64,000 bases of DNA from Rhizobium sp. PP-CC-3A-592 (GCF_003217095.1 NZ_QJSR01000002.1:496001-560000), one strand, 5' to 3'; shown: positions 25,032 through 35,139, counted from the first letter of the stretch. Translations and numbers: made by a program. Notes: generated by a model not told the origin, from the letters alone.

Positions 25032-25724
25032 ATGCCAGTCATCACATTCGCCAACACCAAGGGCGGCGCGGGCAAGACCACCGCAGCACTCATTCTCGCA
25101 ACCGAACTGGCGCGCGCCGGCAACCGCGTGACGGTGCTCGACGCCGACCCGCAGCGCTGGATTTCGACATGGCATGAGCTCTCGGGCCGCGTTCCGAACA
25201 TCGATGTCATCTCGGAAATCACGATGGCATCGATCCAGGGCCATATCATCGAGAACCGTAGCAATACCGACTATTTCGTCATCGACCTCGCCGGCGCGCG
25301 CAACAGCCTGCTCGCCACCGCGATCGGCCTTTCCGACCACGTGCTGATTCCCATCCAGGGCTGTTCCATGGATGCGAAGGGCGGGGCGCAGGTTCTGGAA
25401 CTGCTCGCCCAGCTGGAGAAACAGGTCGGCGTGCGCATCGACCATTCCGTGGTGCTGACCCGGGTCAGCTCGCTGGTGACGACGCGGGCGCTGCAGGTGG
25501 TGAAGGTGCTTCTGGCCAGCCGCAACGTGCGCGTTCTGGAAACGCCCATTGTCGAGCGCGCGGCGTTTCGCGATGTGTTCGATTGCGGCGGTACGCTGCA
25601 GACCATGGACCCGGCCCGCGTCAGCAATCTCGACAAGGCGCGGGAGAATGCTCGCGTGTTTGCCGAGGAGGTCCGCCGCCTCGTGCCGCTCCACGTCACC
25701 CGCGCCTTCCGCCGCGCCGCCTGA
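25032..25724 (+). CDS. orphan ParA-family ATPase
   Basis: 230 residues from the ATG after AACGAGGTTTCC. The deviant Walker A motif TKGGAGKTT near the N-terminus, DADPQRWISTW (A' motif) and YFVIDLAGARNS (Walker B region) place it in the ParA/MinD ATPase superfamily; the short form resembles VirC1-like single-domain members. No parB, parS or repABC gene is next to it, so chromosome or plasmid segregation in the usual way is unlikely. Such orphan ParAs often position protein clusters or poles. The CtrA box upstream suggests timing with the cell cycle. Confidence 0.82.
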   Translation: MPVITFANTKGGAGKTTAALILATELARAGNRVTVLDADPQRWISTWHELSGRVPNIDVISEITMASIQGHIIENRSNTDYFVIDLAGARNSLLATAIGLSDHVLIPIQGCSMDAKGGAQVLELLAQLEKQVGVRIDHSVVLTRVSSLVTTRALQVVKVLLASRNVRVLETPIVERAAFRDVFDCGGTLQTMDPARVSNLDKARENARVFAEEVRRLVPLHVTRAFRRAA

Positions 25725-25763
25725 TCTGGCTCGTGGGGCGCGACGTCGTCGGTGTCGCGCCCT

Positions 25764-25864
25764 GAAGCGTATCGCGATCTTTCAGATTCGCTGACGCTTG
25801 AGGTCCTTGTTTTTTCGCATGTCGTGGTCGCAAACCGCTGCACACTTTTGCGCGACATGCTTTA
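25764..25864. repeat. RIME1-like intergenic repeat with two palindromes
   Basis: About 100 bases containing AAGCGT...ACGCTT (25765-25798) and then GCATGTCG (25817-25824) with CGACATGC (25853-25860), separated by CAAACCGCTGCACACTTTTG. From memory this wording and the two-palindrome layout match the short dispersed RIME1 repeat of Rhizobium genomes. It ends on the stop codon of the flavin oxidase gene. Confidence 0.6.
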
Positions 25865-27163
25865 AAAGCGCCGGTCGATCAGGTGCTTGGCCTGTGCGCC
25901 GACATGGTAGAAGACCGACTTCAGCGCCCGCAACGGATCAGGGGCCAGCGGCGTTTCATCGAGCGGCATGGCATGGGTGCCGCCGGTGATGTGATGGGCG
26001 AGGGCCCGGCCGAACACGGTGCCGGGCGCAATGCCGCGGCCATTGTACCCGCTGACCGAGAGAACATCGGGCGCCACCGTGTGCAGGCGCGGCAGGGCGT
26101 TGGTGGTCATGCCGATGCGGCCATCCCACCAATATTCGAAATCGACATCGCCGAGCTGGGGAAAGAGCGCCGTTAGCGAGCGCTTGGCAAAGGCCCGATG
26201 CGTACCCGTCGCCAGCGCATCGAGACGGCCGATGCTGCCGAAGATCAGGCGGTTCTGCTGGTCCATGCGGAATGAGGTCATCACCATGCCGGTATCCCAG
26301 CACCCCTGCCGTTCCGGCAGGATCGTTGCCGCGACATTTGCCGACAGCGGCTTCGTGGCGAACTGGAAATAGGGCAGAATGGTCAGCTCCGTCGTCGGCG
26401 CGCTCCAGGGCATGCCATCGACGAGCGTGCCATAGGCGTTGGTGGCGAGAACGACTTTTGGCGCGGTCACGCTGCCGGACGGCGTTTTCAACACCCAATC
26501 ATTTCCCTGGCGGGTGGCGCTGGTCAGCGGCGTCTCGGTGAAGAGGCGAACGCCGGCTTTGACAGCCGCATGTGCCAGACCCCGCGCATAGGCCAGAGGC
26601 TGGATCGTGCCGGCACGGCGGTCGAGAAGGCCGCCTGCGAAACCCTCGGCACCCGTCAGTTGGCGCGCGCGATCCGCATCGAGCACCTCCACCGGCGCGC
26701 CGAAGCCCGCCCACTGCGCCTGCCGGTCGGTGATATCGGCAAAGCCTTCGGCACCCACGGCCATATGCAGCGTGCCGTTGTGAACGGCCTCGCATTGGAT
26801 CTCGTGCCGGGCGATCAAATCGAAGACGAGGGCCGGACCATCGCCGAGCGCATACAACAGGCGCTCGCCGGGCTCCCTGCCGAGAGAGGCGATGAGATCG
26901 GCCGGCTTCGTCCACATGCCCGCATTGACGAGCCCGACATTGCGCCCCGATCCGCCGAAGCCGATCACGCGCGCTTCGATGAGGACGACCTTCACGCCCT
27001 GTTCCGCAAGGTGCAGCGCCGCCGACAGGCCGGTGAAACCACCGCCGATCACGGCGACATCTGTTGTCACATCCGTCTGCAGGGCCGCGGTCTGCGGCGG
27101 GGGCGGTGCGGTCGCATGCCAGAGGTTCGGCCCGATCTTGTAACGCGCGCGTTCATCCGCCAT
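25862..27163 (-). CDS. FAD-dependent amine oxidoreductase (DAO family, PuuB-like)
   Basis: 433 residues. The dinucleotide-binding motif DVAVIGGGFTGLSAALHLAEQG near residue 35 is followed by the flavin-contact loop GFGGSGRNVGLVNAG and, near the C-terminus, SGYNGRGIAPGTVFGRALAHHI. This arrangement fits gamma-glutamylputrescine oxidase and D-amino-acid/sarcosine oxidase relatives. The ATG has AAGGA seven bases upstream. Its position near the glutamine-synthetase-like ligase and dehydrogenase genes suggests it may act in the same pathway on a gamma-glutamyl amine, but it is transcribed separately in the opposite direction. Confidence 0.82.
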   Translation of the reverse strand: MADERARYKIGPNLWHATAPPPPQTAALQTDVTTDVAVIGGGFTGLSAALHLAEQGVKVVLIEARVIGFGGSGRNVGLVNAGMWTKPADLIASLGREPGERLLYALGDGPALVFDLIARHEIQCEAVHNGTLHMAVGAEGFADITDRQAQWAGFGAPVEVLDADRARQLTGAEGFAGGLLDRRAGTIQPLAYARGLAHAAVKAGVRLFTETPLTSATRQGNDWVLKTPSGSVTAPKVVLATNAYGTLVDGMPWSAPTTELTILPYFQFATKPLSANVAATILPERQGCWDTGMVMTSFRMDQQNRLIFGSIGRLDALATGTHRAFAKRSLTALFPQLGDVDFEYWWDGRIGMTTNALPRLHTVAPDVLSVSGYNGRGIAPGTVFGRALAHHITGGTHAMPLDETPLAPDPLRALKSVFYHVGAQAKHLIDRRF

Positions 27164-27406
27164 GCGGCAATCCTTGTCGTATCGCTAGGTCGTTCACCGC
27201 AGAGATAGCCGATCCCGCTTGTGTTGCGTCATGACAATAGCGGATGACGTGATGAGCCGGCGCGATCCGGGTCGCGAGCTCATCGAGAATCATCGCAAGA
27301 CTTCGCGGGACCCGGTCGGATATCCCCGACAATTCCGTTGTCCGAACGTGCCTGCTGCCGTCGCGGTCGCTGCTTCCTTGGCGTCGATGCGGCTGAGTTC
27401 GGCCGC

Positions 27407-28837
27407 TTATTCGAGGAACTCCACCGTCGTGCCGACGCTCACCATCTTGGCCAGTTCCGTCGCATCCCAGTTGGTCAGCCGCACACAGCCGTGGCTCTGC
27501 GTCTTGCCGATCTTCGACGGTTCCGGCGTGCCGTGAATGCCGTAGGTCGGCTTCGACAGTGCGATCCAGACCGTGCCGACGGGGCCGTTGGGGCCGGGCT
27601 GCAGGGTGAGGACCTTGTCGTTCTCACCTTGCTTGAAATTGATCTTCGGATTGTAGGTATAGCCGGGATTGAGGGCGATCCGGTCGACCTGCACAGTGCC
27701 GGAGGGTGACGGCGTATCCGACGAGCCGATCGTTGCGGGATAGGCCGCAATCAGCGCGCCCGCCTCGTCATAGGCGAACACCTGCTTGCGCGCCTTGTCG
27801 GCGACGACGCGCGTGACCTTGCCCGTCTTCGGTTCGCCCGGATTGATGACCTTGATGATCGTCCCGGGAATCGTGAAGTCGACGCCGGGATTCAGTTCGC
27901 GCAGATAGGCCTCGTCCATATGGAAGCGCTCGCCGAGCATTTCCGTCGTCGAGGTGAAGGACATGTGCGGAAGCAGAGCCTTGTGGGCGTAGTCTTCCGG
28001 AATCTCCGCGACATAGGGCCCTGCCGCATCCGCCGCCGTGATGGTGTAGCTGGTGATCGCGAGCCCGCCGCTGAGGCGCAGGCGCTCCAGCGTGTCTTCC
28101 GTATTGTTCGGATCGAGCGTTTCCCCCGTCGCCTGCTGCCAGGCTTCGATGGCCTTGGTGACGTTCGAGCCGTTCTTGCCGTCGATCACGCCGGGAGAGA
28201 AGCCTTCCCGATCGAGGAAAACCTGCAAGGCGGTGATTTCCGCGCTGGACTTGCTGGTGATCGCTGCCGCACGGGGCAGGGTGGTGCCCTGCGATGCCGT
28301 CGGCTGTTCCGGCGGCAGTGCGGCCATGTCGTTTTCGTCCTGGGGAGCGTCCTGGCCTGCGGTCGGAAGATCGCCCCGCTCGACCCCCGGGGGCACGAAG
28401 TTGCGGTAATCCGGCACGCCATTCGCGCCGCCCCGCTGCCGAATATAAGGACGTTCGCCGTATGCCTCGTTTCCGAAGGTCCTGTCGCGGGAGGGCTGGC
28501 CGCCGAAAGCTTCGTCGCCATAGGGTTCCGCGCCGTAAGGATCCGGCGGCGGGCGGCGGCGGCCTTCGTTTGCGGCGCGCGATCCCATGACCGTTGCGAC
28601 GATGTTGCCCCAGTTATCGACCAGCACCGTGCGGCCGCGCGCATCGCGCATCACCCGAACCTCGCCGTTCTCAGGCACATAGTCGAGAATATCGCCCTGC
28701 GGCGTTACCAGAACCTGATCTGGAGACAGCGCGAGGCGGGACTGTGCCGCAGCCGGTGTGGAAACCGGCGTGATGAGGCCGGCCGCCACGAGGGCGGCCA
28801 TGAGGAAAGAAGGGATACGTCTCGGAGCGATGGTCAC
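27407..28837 (-). CDS. L,D-transpeptidase with peptidoglycan-binding region, exported
   Basis: 476 residues. A signal peptide (to TPAAAQS) precedes a long low-complexity linker rich in Arg, Pro, Tyr and Gly (about residues 88-180). A peptidoglycan-binding helical repeat (LQVFLDREGFSPGVIDGKNG) and the catalytic YkuD domain complete the protein. The active site reads YGIHGTPEPSKIGKTQSHGC followed by VRLTNWD, with nucleophilic Cys in SHGCVR. It forms 3-3 cross-links in the wall or attaches proteins to it, a major growth mode in Rhizobiales. A near-consensus CtrA site lies upstream (28919-28934). Confidence 0.92.
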   Translation of the reverse strand: MTIAPRRIPSFLMAALVAAGLITPVSTPAAAQSRLALSPDQVLVTPQGDILDYVPENGEVRVMRDARGRTVLVDNWGNIVATVMGSRAANEGRRRPPPDPYGAEPYGDEAFGGQPSRDRTFGNEAYGERPYIRQRGGANGVPDYRNFVPPGVERGDLPTAGQDAPQDENDMAALPPEQPTASQGTTLPRAAAITSKSSAEITALQVFLDREGFSPGVIDGKNGSNVTKAIEAWQQATGETLDPNNTEDTLERLRLSGGLAITSYTITAADAAGPYVAEIPEDYAHKALLPHMSFTSTTEMLGERFHMDEAYLRELNPGVDFTIPGTIIKVINPGEPKTGKVTRVVADKARKQVFAYDEAGALIAAYPATIGSSDTPSPSGTVQVDRIALNPGYTYNPKINFKQGENDKVLTLQPGPNGPVGTVWIALSKPTYGIHGTPEPSKIGKTQSHGCVRLTNWDATELAKMVSVGTTVEFLE

Positions 28838-28918
28838 GACAAGAACCTGTTGATGGGCGGGCCGACCCGCGAGCTACAAGCGGAATGGGACGTTAATATG
28901 AAAAGACTGAATTCAACG

Positions 28919-28934
28919 TTAAAGAACTGCTAAC
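28919..28934. promoter_or_regulatory. near-consensus CtrA-like site upstream of the L,D-transpeptidase gene
   Basis: TTAA-AGAACTG-CTAAC differs by one base from TTAA-N7-TTAAC. It lies about 80 bases before the start codon of the divergent L,D-transpeptidase gene and 65 before the DUF4432 gene. Confidence 0.3.
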
Positions 28935-28998
28935 CATATGCCGGGCAAGACGGCCGACGGCAAGAGAAACGCCTCGAGCGTTCCGAAGAGGTGACGAT

Positions 28999-29844
28999 AT
29001 GCGCATGGACGGAAGCCACGACGGAAAAATCGTGACGCTGCTTCTCGATCCCGCATCGGCCATGGATGTCGCGGCGCTGGTGGTCGATGGTCTCGATCTT
29101 TCGCCGGGCCACGCCATCCCCTCTGACGGCGATCCGCGCATCGACCAGGCGCTGAAAGGCTTTCTCTTTACCTGCGGTCCCGACCATATCCGGCACCCCG
29201 AGCCGACGGCGAAAGGCGGGCGCTATCCGCTGCATGGATCCTTGTCCGGCACGCAGGTGCCGACGGAAACGCTGACCGCGACGCAGAGCATGTGCCTTGC
29301 GATCGTCGATATCCGTCTCGCCGATGGCGGCATCGCGCGACTGACGCGCAGATGGTCGATGACGCACGGGGCCGTTCATCTCGAGGATCGAATCGAAAAC
29401 ATCGGCGGGGCGCCGTTCCCGCCCATGTGGATGTATCATCTGAACATCGCCGGTCGGTTGTTTGACGACAATACCCGCATCCGGGGAGACATGATTCCAG
29501 ATGGATCGCAGGGCTGGCGATTCGGGGATGGCGAGAGCGCGCATGTGCTCTTTCCGGCGGTCGCTGATGATGGCTGGGCGAGGGTCGGCATTGGGCCGTT
29601 CCCGGCGCTGGGGCATCGCACTCTCGGCGTCCGGTTCAAGACCGACAGCCTGCCGTTCCTGCAGATGTGGCGCTGCCAGCGCGGTGAGGCCGATGTGGTC
29701 AGCATCGAGCCGGTATCGCACAGGATCGCCAAGCGTTCGGCGCTTTCCGAAAGCGGTGCGTTGTCCATGCTCATGCCGGGTGAGGCGATCGCCTATGAAC
29801 TGATGTTCGGCTTCATTGATGAAGCTTCGTCCGGCAAGGCGTGA
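28999..29844 (+). CDS. DUF4432 / aldose-1-epimerase-like protein
   Basis: 281 residues with GAGG seven bases before the ATG. The sequence has a galactose-mutarotase-like beta-sandwich look: VAALVVDGLDLSPG, FTCGPDHIRHP, GRYPLHGSLSGT (the His-containing substrate loop), VHLEDRIENIG and MWMYHLNIAG. DUF4432 proteins are predicted sugar-binding epimerase relatives; the sugar is unknown. It is probably followed in the same transcript by a small phosphatase-like gene after 76 bases. Nothing unusual in composition. Confidence 0.75.
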   Translation: MRMDGSHDGKIVTLLLDPASAMDVAALVVDGLDLSPGHAIPSDGDPRIDQALKGFLFTCGPDHIRHPEPTAKGGRYPLHGSLSGTQVPTETLTATQSMCLAIVDIRLADGGIARLTRRWSMTHGAVHLEDRIENIGGAPFPPMWMYHLNIAGRLFDDNTRIRGDMIPDGSQGWRFGDGESAHVLFPAVADDGWARVGIGPFPALGHRTLGVRFKTDSLPFLQMWRCQRGEADVVSIEPVSHRIAKRSALSESGALSMLMPGEAIAYELMFGFIDEASSGKA

Positions 29845-29920
29845 TTGACGTGCGCTGCAAAGGCGTCCTACATCTTCTCAAACGAAGGTTGCGGCACGCC
29901 GCGCGCCGAGGAGAACTTGC

Positions 29921-30262
29921 ATGGACGACATCCGCCCGATCAACGATGAATATTCCGTAACCGGCCAGATCACGGCCGCCGACCTCGACCAGATCAAGGC
30001 CTTGGGCTTCAAGTCGATCGTCTGCCACCGGCCCGATCACGAACAGCCCGGCCAGCCGGATTTTGCCGAGATCGAACAGCGCGCGCATGCACTGGGCATC
30101 GAAACGATGCACATCCCGGTCGGCCCGGCCGGCGTGACCGCCGACGCCGTTCACAAGATGGTCGATGCGCTCGATACGTTCCAGCGCCCCATACTCGGCT
30201 ACTGCCGCTCCGGCGCGCGCTCGACCGCGGTTTATCAGCAGACGCAGCATATTCGCGGCTAA
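29921..30262 (+). CDS. TIGR01244/DUF442-type phosphatase-like (sulfur transferase) protein
   Basis: 113 residues with GAGGAG six bases before the ATG. The core motif YCRSGARS is a C-x5-R phosphatase/rhodanese loop at about residues 87-94. The family start YSVTGQITAADLDQIKALGFKSIVCHRPDHE is typical of the domain also found at the N-terminus of Blh (beta-lactamase-hydrolase-like) proteins, which act in biofilm sulfide handling. Here it is free-standing with no metallo-hydrolase domain. The reaction is not proven; a sulfur transfer or phosphatase role is possible. Confidence 0.85.
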   Translation: MDDIRPINDEYSVTGQITAADLDQIKALGFKSIVCHRPDHEQPGQPDFAEIEQRAHALGIETMHIPVGPAGVTADAVHKMVDALDTFQRPILGYCRSGARSTAVYQQTQHIRG

Positions 30263-30274
30263 AGTTGCTGGATG

Positions 30275-30314
30275 ATTTTATCCTTAGACCGATTCCGGCT
30301 TAAGGAATTCTGCA
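30275..30314 (+). repeat. dispersed intergenic repeat, copy A
   Basis: The 40 bases from ATTTTATCCTTAGACC through ATTCCGGCTTAAGGAAT to TCTGCA match, at about 29 of 40 positions, the reverse complement of 34525-34563. It sits downstream of the small phosphatase-like gene. It resembles rhizobial mosaic intergenic repeats. Confidence 0.45.
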
Positions 30315-30349
30315 TCAGGCGACGGGGCCTCCGGTGCCCCGCAACGTCC

Positions 30350-31300
30350 TCACATAGCTGATGGCTCGTCGCTTTTTTCAACGACACGCAGGCACCAGGC
30401 CGAAAAGTCGTCGATCGCCTGTTCCCGAATGGTGTCGTTCAGCGTCTCATGGCGCGCGCCCGGGTAGATGGTCGCCGTCACCTCTCGCAGGCCCGCTGTT
30501 TTCATCCGGGCCTGCAGCCACTGCATAGCCTTGCCCCTCTCTGTGGCCGGGTCTTCTCCGCCGCCGACAAGGTTGATCGGCATGCCGGGCGGCAGCCGCC
30601 GGAGGCGGTCAGGCTGGGCACCTGCGTAGCTCATGCGAAACAGGTCGATCCAGAGCGAAACCGTGACGTCGAATCCACAAAGCGGGTCGGCGATATAGCG
30701 ATCGACCGCTGCCGGGTCATGCGACAGCCAGTCCAGATCCGTTCTGCGCGCCGGTATCGTCCGCGCCCACGTGCCAAACGAGAGGCGGTCCACAAGCGGG
30801 CTCGGAACGTCCGAGCCTTTCAACATGCGCTCGATGGCCAGCAATCCCTGCCCGAACCGGCCGGCAAGGCCCGGGTTGAAATTGGCATTCCAGACGGCAA
30901 GGCCGTCATAGAGCCCTGGCTCGGCTTCGGCCGCATTCAATGCGATCAGCCCGCCCATCGAGTGCCCGAAAAGGATGACGGGAAGACCGGGATGCCGTGA
31001 AACCGCATGGTTCCTGACGGCGGCAACATCCGCCAAAACCGCGCCGATCCCGTCATCGGGCGCAAATCTCCCCTGCAGGTGTGCAGCGCTTCGCGTCGCG
31101 CCATGCCCGCGATGATCGTGCGTATAGACCGCAAAGCCCCGCGCGGCCATGGCAGCCGCGAAATCCTGATACCGCCGAGCATGCTCTGCGAGACCATGAC
31201 TGATCAGAAGCACGCCGCGCGGCCCGGTGCTTGCAGCCATGTAGTAGAGCGCAAGGTCCGCCCCGGATGGACTTGCGAGCCGAGCCTCTTCGAATGCCAC
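30350..31300 (-). CDS. alpha/beta hydrolase (monoacylglycerol lipase / lysophospholipase-like)
   Basis: About 316 residues from a GTG preceded by GGGGAGG; the frame is open to 31363 without a ribosome site. The nucleophile elbow is GHSMGGLIAL, the oxyanion/His-Gly region is LLISHGLAEHARRY, and YTHDHRGHGATR matches the Hydrolase_4 family of lysophospholipases. The catalytic Asp is likely in VGGGEDPATERG and His in PGARHETLNDT. It should cleave ester bonds in glycerolipids in the cytoplasm. It is monocistronic; substrate unknown. Confidence 0.85.
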   Translation of the reverse strand: MAFEEARLASPSGADLALYYMAASTGPRGVLLISHGLAEHARRYQDFAAAMAARGFAVYTHDHRGHGATRSAAHLQGRFAPDDGIGAVLADVAAVRNHAVSRHPGLPVILFGHSMGGLIALNAAEAEPGLYDGLAVWNANFNPGLAGRFGQGLLAIERMLKGSDVPSPLVDRLSFGTWARTIPARRTDLDWLSHDPAAVDRYIADPLCGFDVTVSLWIDLFRMSYAGAQPDRLRRLPPGMPINLVGGGEDPATERGKAMQWLQARMKTAGLREVTATIYPGARHETLNDTIREQAIDDFSAWCLRVVEKSDEPSAM

Positions 31301-31462
31301 TGTCACCACCTCCCCAAGCCGTCCCCGAGCACCACTATCCCGTCCTGAAACGGGTTCTGTCAATATGAGGGTTGTCTAAAAAAATTGTCGCCGGACAGGA
31401 ATTGTGCTTGCGTTATTCCTGTTTTAGTCCTCTATTGATCATGGTTTGTTCTGGAGGTTGAG

Positions 31463-32515
31463 ATGACGTCAACAGATGTGGAAATGACGGTGATCGCTCT
31501 GAAGCGATGGCTGCGCACCTTTCGTCCGGCGCTGGTATCCTGCGCTATCATCACGGTAAGTTGCGCTGCGTATGACGTGCACGCCGCGGAGACGGCTGCT
31601 CCTCGAGCGGCGATCGGACAGAATGCGCTCCACCTTGCCGACGGTGCATCTCCCGTCGGGGCATCCGGGGTCCTTCCCAGCGTGACGCCAGCTCTCCCCG
31701 CTCCAGCGGAGGCCTCGCCGCCAATATCCGCTCGGATACAGCCTGATCCCTCCGGCACGCAGAGGGTCGAGACACGTCCATCGGTGCCCGGGAAAACCGG
31801 CTTTGTCTTTGGTCTCAGCTGGCTACCCGCCTTTTGCGAAAGCAGGGCGAAGCGGCCGGAATGCGTTGGGCAAAGTGCCGAGCGCGCGGATGCGAAGCAA
31901 CTGACACTCGCAGGGCTCTGGCCGGTCCGCAATAGCTTCTGCAAGGTCTCCGAGACCCTACAGGCCGAGGATCGCAAGCGCGACTGGTTGGCGTTGCCGG
32001 CTGTGCCGCTCTCGGCGGACGTCGCCACCAAGCTTGCGGCCGCCATGCCGGGTACCGCCTCGGGCCTCGACCGCCATACATGGCTGCGCAGCGGCACCTG
32101 CCAGGTTCTCGATCCCGACGCGTATTTTTCCCTGCAGATCCGTTTGCTGGACGCCGTCAACGCGTCGGCTGTCGGCGCGTTGTTTCGAAGCCGAATCGGC
32201 AGCGATATCACCGAGGCCGAGGTTAAGGCTGCGTTCGACCAAAGTTTTGCGGTCGGAGCAGGGGACCGTATTCGCCTCCAGTGCCGGCAGGTCGGGGACC
32301 GTATGCTGGTCACGGGGTTAACGATCGGTCTCTCCGCGACGATGGAAGAGACGTCGGATCTTGGAGGCCTGATCCATGCGGCAGCGCCGACGCGTTCGCG
32401 CTGTAGTGGCGGTATGGTGGATGCGGTCGGCCGGGTTCGTTCCGAACGTCAGGCCGTCGCTGGCCAAATGGCCCCGGGGGTGAGCGGGGCTGCCAAGCAG
32501 GTTGACGTTCGCTAG
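31463..32515 (+). CDS. ribonuclease T2-like protein with all main catalytic residues replaced
   Basis: 350 residues with GGAGGTTGAG before the ATG. A hydrophobic export segment (about residues 21-42) and a Pro/Ala-rich linker precede an RNase T2 fold (FVFGLSWLPAFCESRAKRPEC to LTIGLSA). The CAS1 motif, normally LTLHGLWP, reads LTLAGLWP (Ala150 for catalytic His). CAS2, normally HEWxKHGTC, reads HTWLRSGTC (Thr206, Arg209 and Ser210 for Glu, Lys and His). The structural cysteines and Trp remain. It is therefore a folded secreted pseudoenzyme rather than a pseudogene, as the frame is intact. The last 60 residues are low-complexity. Confidence 0.75.
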   Translation: MTSTDVEMTVIALKRWLRTFRPALVSCAIITVSCAAYDVHAAETAAPRAAIGQNALHLADGASPVGASGVLPSVTPALPAPAEASPPISARIQPDPSGTQRVETRPSVPGKTGFVFGLSWLPAFCESRAKRPECVGQSAERADAKQLTLAGLWPVRNSFCKVSETLQAEDRKRDWLALPAVPLSADVATKLAAAMPGTASGLDRHTWLRSGTCQVLDPDAYFSLQIRLLDAVNASAVGALFRSRIGSDITEAEVKAAFDQSFAVGAGDRIRLQCRQVGDRMLVTGLTIGLSATMEETSDLGGLIHAAAPTRSRCSGGMVDAVGRVRSERQAVAGQMAPGVSGAAKQVDVR

Positions 32516-32666
32516 CGATGGAGCTTGGCGGCGGCCTTTGGCTCTCGTCGGGCTCGCGCTTCCGAAGGGTATCCGGGTGGAAATGACGGCGAGCGTCATT
32601 GCTCCCCCGGCGCAATTCGCCTACATAGCGGGCCAAATTCCAATTCCCGCGGAGCATTGATCGAGC

Positions 32667-34316
<1,650 letters not shown>

Positions 34317-34342
34317 GCGGCGGCTTGCAAGGATCGCTTCGA

Positions 34343-34370
34343 GCGTGCCGTTCCTTCGGGAGCGGCACGC
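34343..34370 (+). terminator. hairpin after ettA
   Basis: GCGTGCCG (34343-34350) pairs with CGGCACGC (34363-34370), and the inner TTCC/GGGA lengthens the stem around a TTC loop. It starts 27 bases after the ettA stop; no T run follows. Confidence 0.55.
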
Positions 34371-34524
34371 GGACAGTTATCAAGTGTGTCGATTGCGCGC
34401 GAGATAAGGCGTGACTCAGGCCAGACATCATGTGCCTCTGGATAAAGCGCATGCGTTCGATGTGAAGCACGGTGGTGACCTCGTAGGCGTATCGTTTGCA
34501 TTGCGAGTGTTATTCGGCCTGTAC

Positions 34525-34630
34525 TGCATCATTCTTTAGATCGGAATGGTTTCAGGATAAATTTGCGCCAGCTTTAGAGTGTTACAGCGTTCCTGAGCGC
34601 GTCATATATGACGTAGCAGCACTTTAGGGT
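34525..34630 (-). repeat. dispersed intergenic mosaic repeat, copy B plus palindromic module
   Basis: 34525-34563 is the inverted partner of the repeat at 30275. Next to it, 34571-34630 holds GCTTTAGAGTGTTACAGCG, the perfect palindrome CGTCATATATGACG (34600-34613) and GTAGCAGCACTTTAGGG, an imperfect foldback. The block fills the end of the ettA to kinase gap and touches the end of the kinase gene. Confidence 0.45.
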
Positions 34631-35139
34631 GTGGGCCTTAAGCTCTGAATGTGGGTCGCAAGTTGTCTTGCCAGCGCATCCGGGTGGGAGATCGCGGTGT
34701 CCAAGGTCAGATCGGGTGGCACGTCCCATGGCTCGTAGCGATGTGTCAAGATCCGATCCCATGACGGTTTGACCAGGCCGATGACATCGCTTTGACGGGT
34801 TTCGGCGCGGCGCCGGTGTTCGTCGAGATCGCTGCAGATCAGGACTACGTCGAGCGCCATTGTGCCTGTCTCTACCGCGACGGATCGCCATGCCTTTCGG
34901 GATGCTTCGACCGGGTTGACGCAATCGGCGACGACAATGTGGCCAAGACGAAGGTTGTCGGCAGCAATGGCTTGGGCGACGACATATCCGAGCGGACTAT
35001 CTTCCGTATGACGGTGGTCGGAGTGGAGAGTATGCTCGATAGTGTCGATGCGGAGATGGACGGCGTGCAAATGGCGGCAAACGCGGGTTGCTATCGTCGT
35101 CTTTCCGATTCCCGGCAGGCCTGAGAAAACGATAAGCAT
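34624..35139 (-). CDS. small P-loop kinase-like ATPase (AAA_33 / zeta-toxin-like fold)
   Basis: 171 residues. Walker A is FSGLPGIGKTTIATRV at the N-terminus; RIDTIEHTL and VADCVNPVEASRKAW resemble the substrate-binding and lid regions of small nucleotide or sugar kinases and chloramphenicol phosphotransferase-like ATPases. VVLICSDLDEHRRRAETR is the arginine-rich LID segment. The ATG at 35139 starts directly at the P-loop strand; a GTG two codons earlier is possible. There is no adjacent antitoxin, so a zeta-like toxin is unlikely. The substrate is unknown and the gene is monocistronic. Confidence 0.75.
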   Translation of the reverse strand: MLIVFSGLPGIGKTTIATRVCRHLHAVHLRIDTIEHTLHSDHRHTEDSPLGYVVAQAIAADNLRLGHIVVADCVNPVEASRKAWRSVAVETGTMALDVVLICSDLDEHRRRAETRQSDVIGLVKPSWDRILTHRYEPWDVPPDLTLDTAISHPDALARQLATHIQSLRPTP

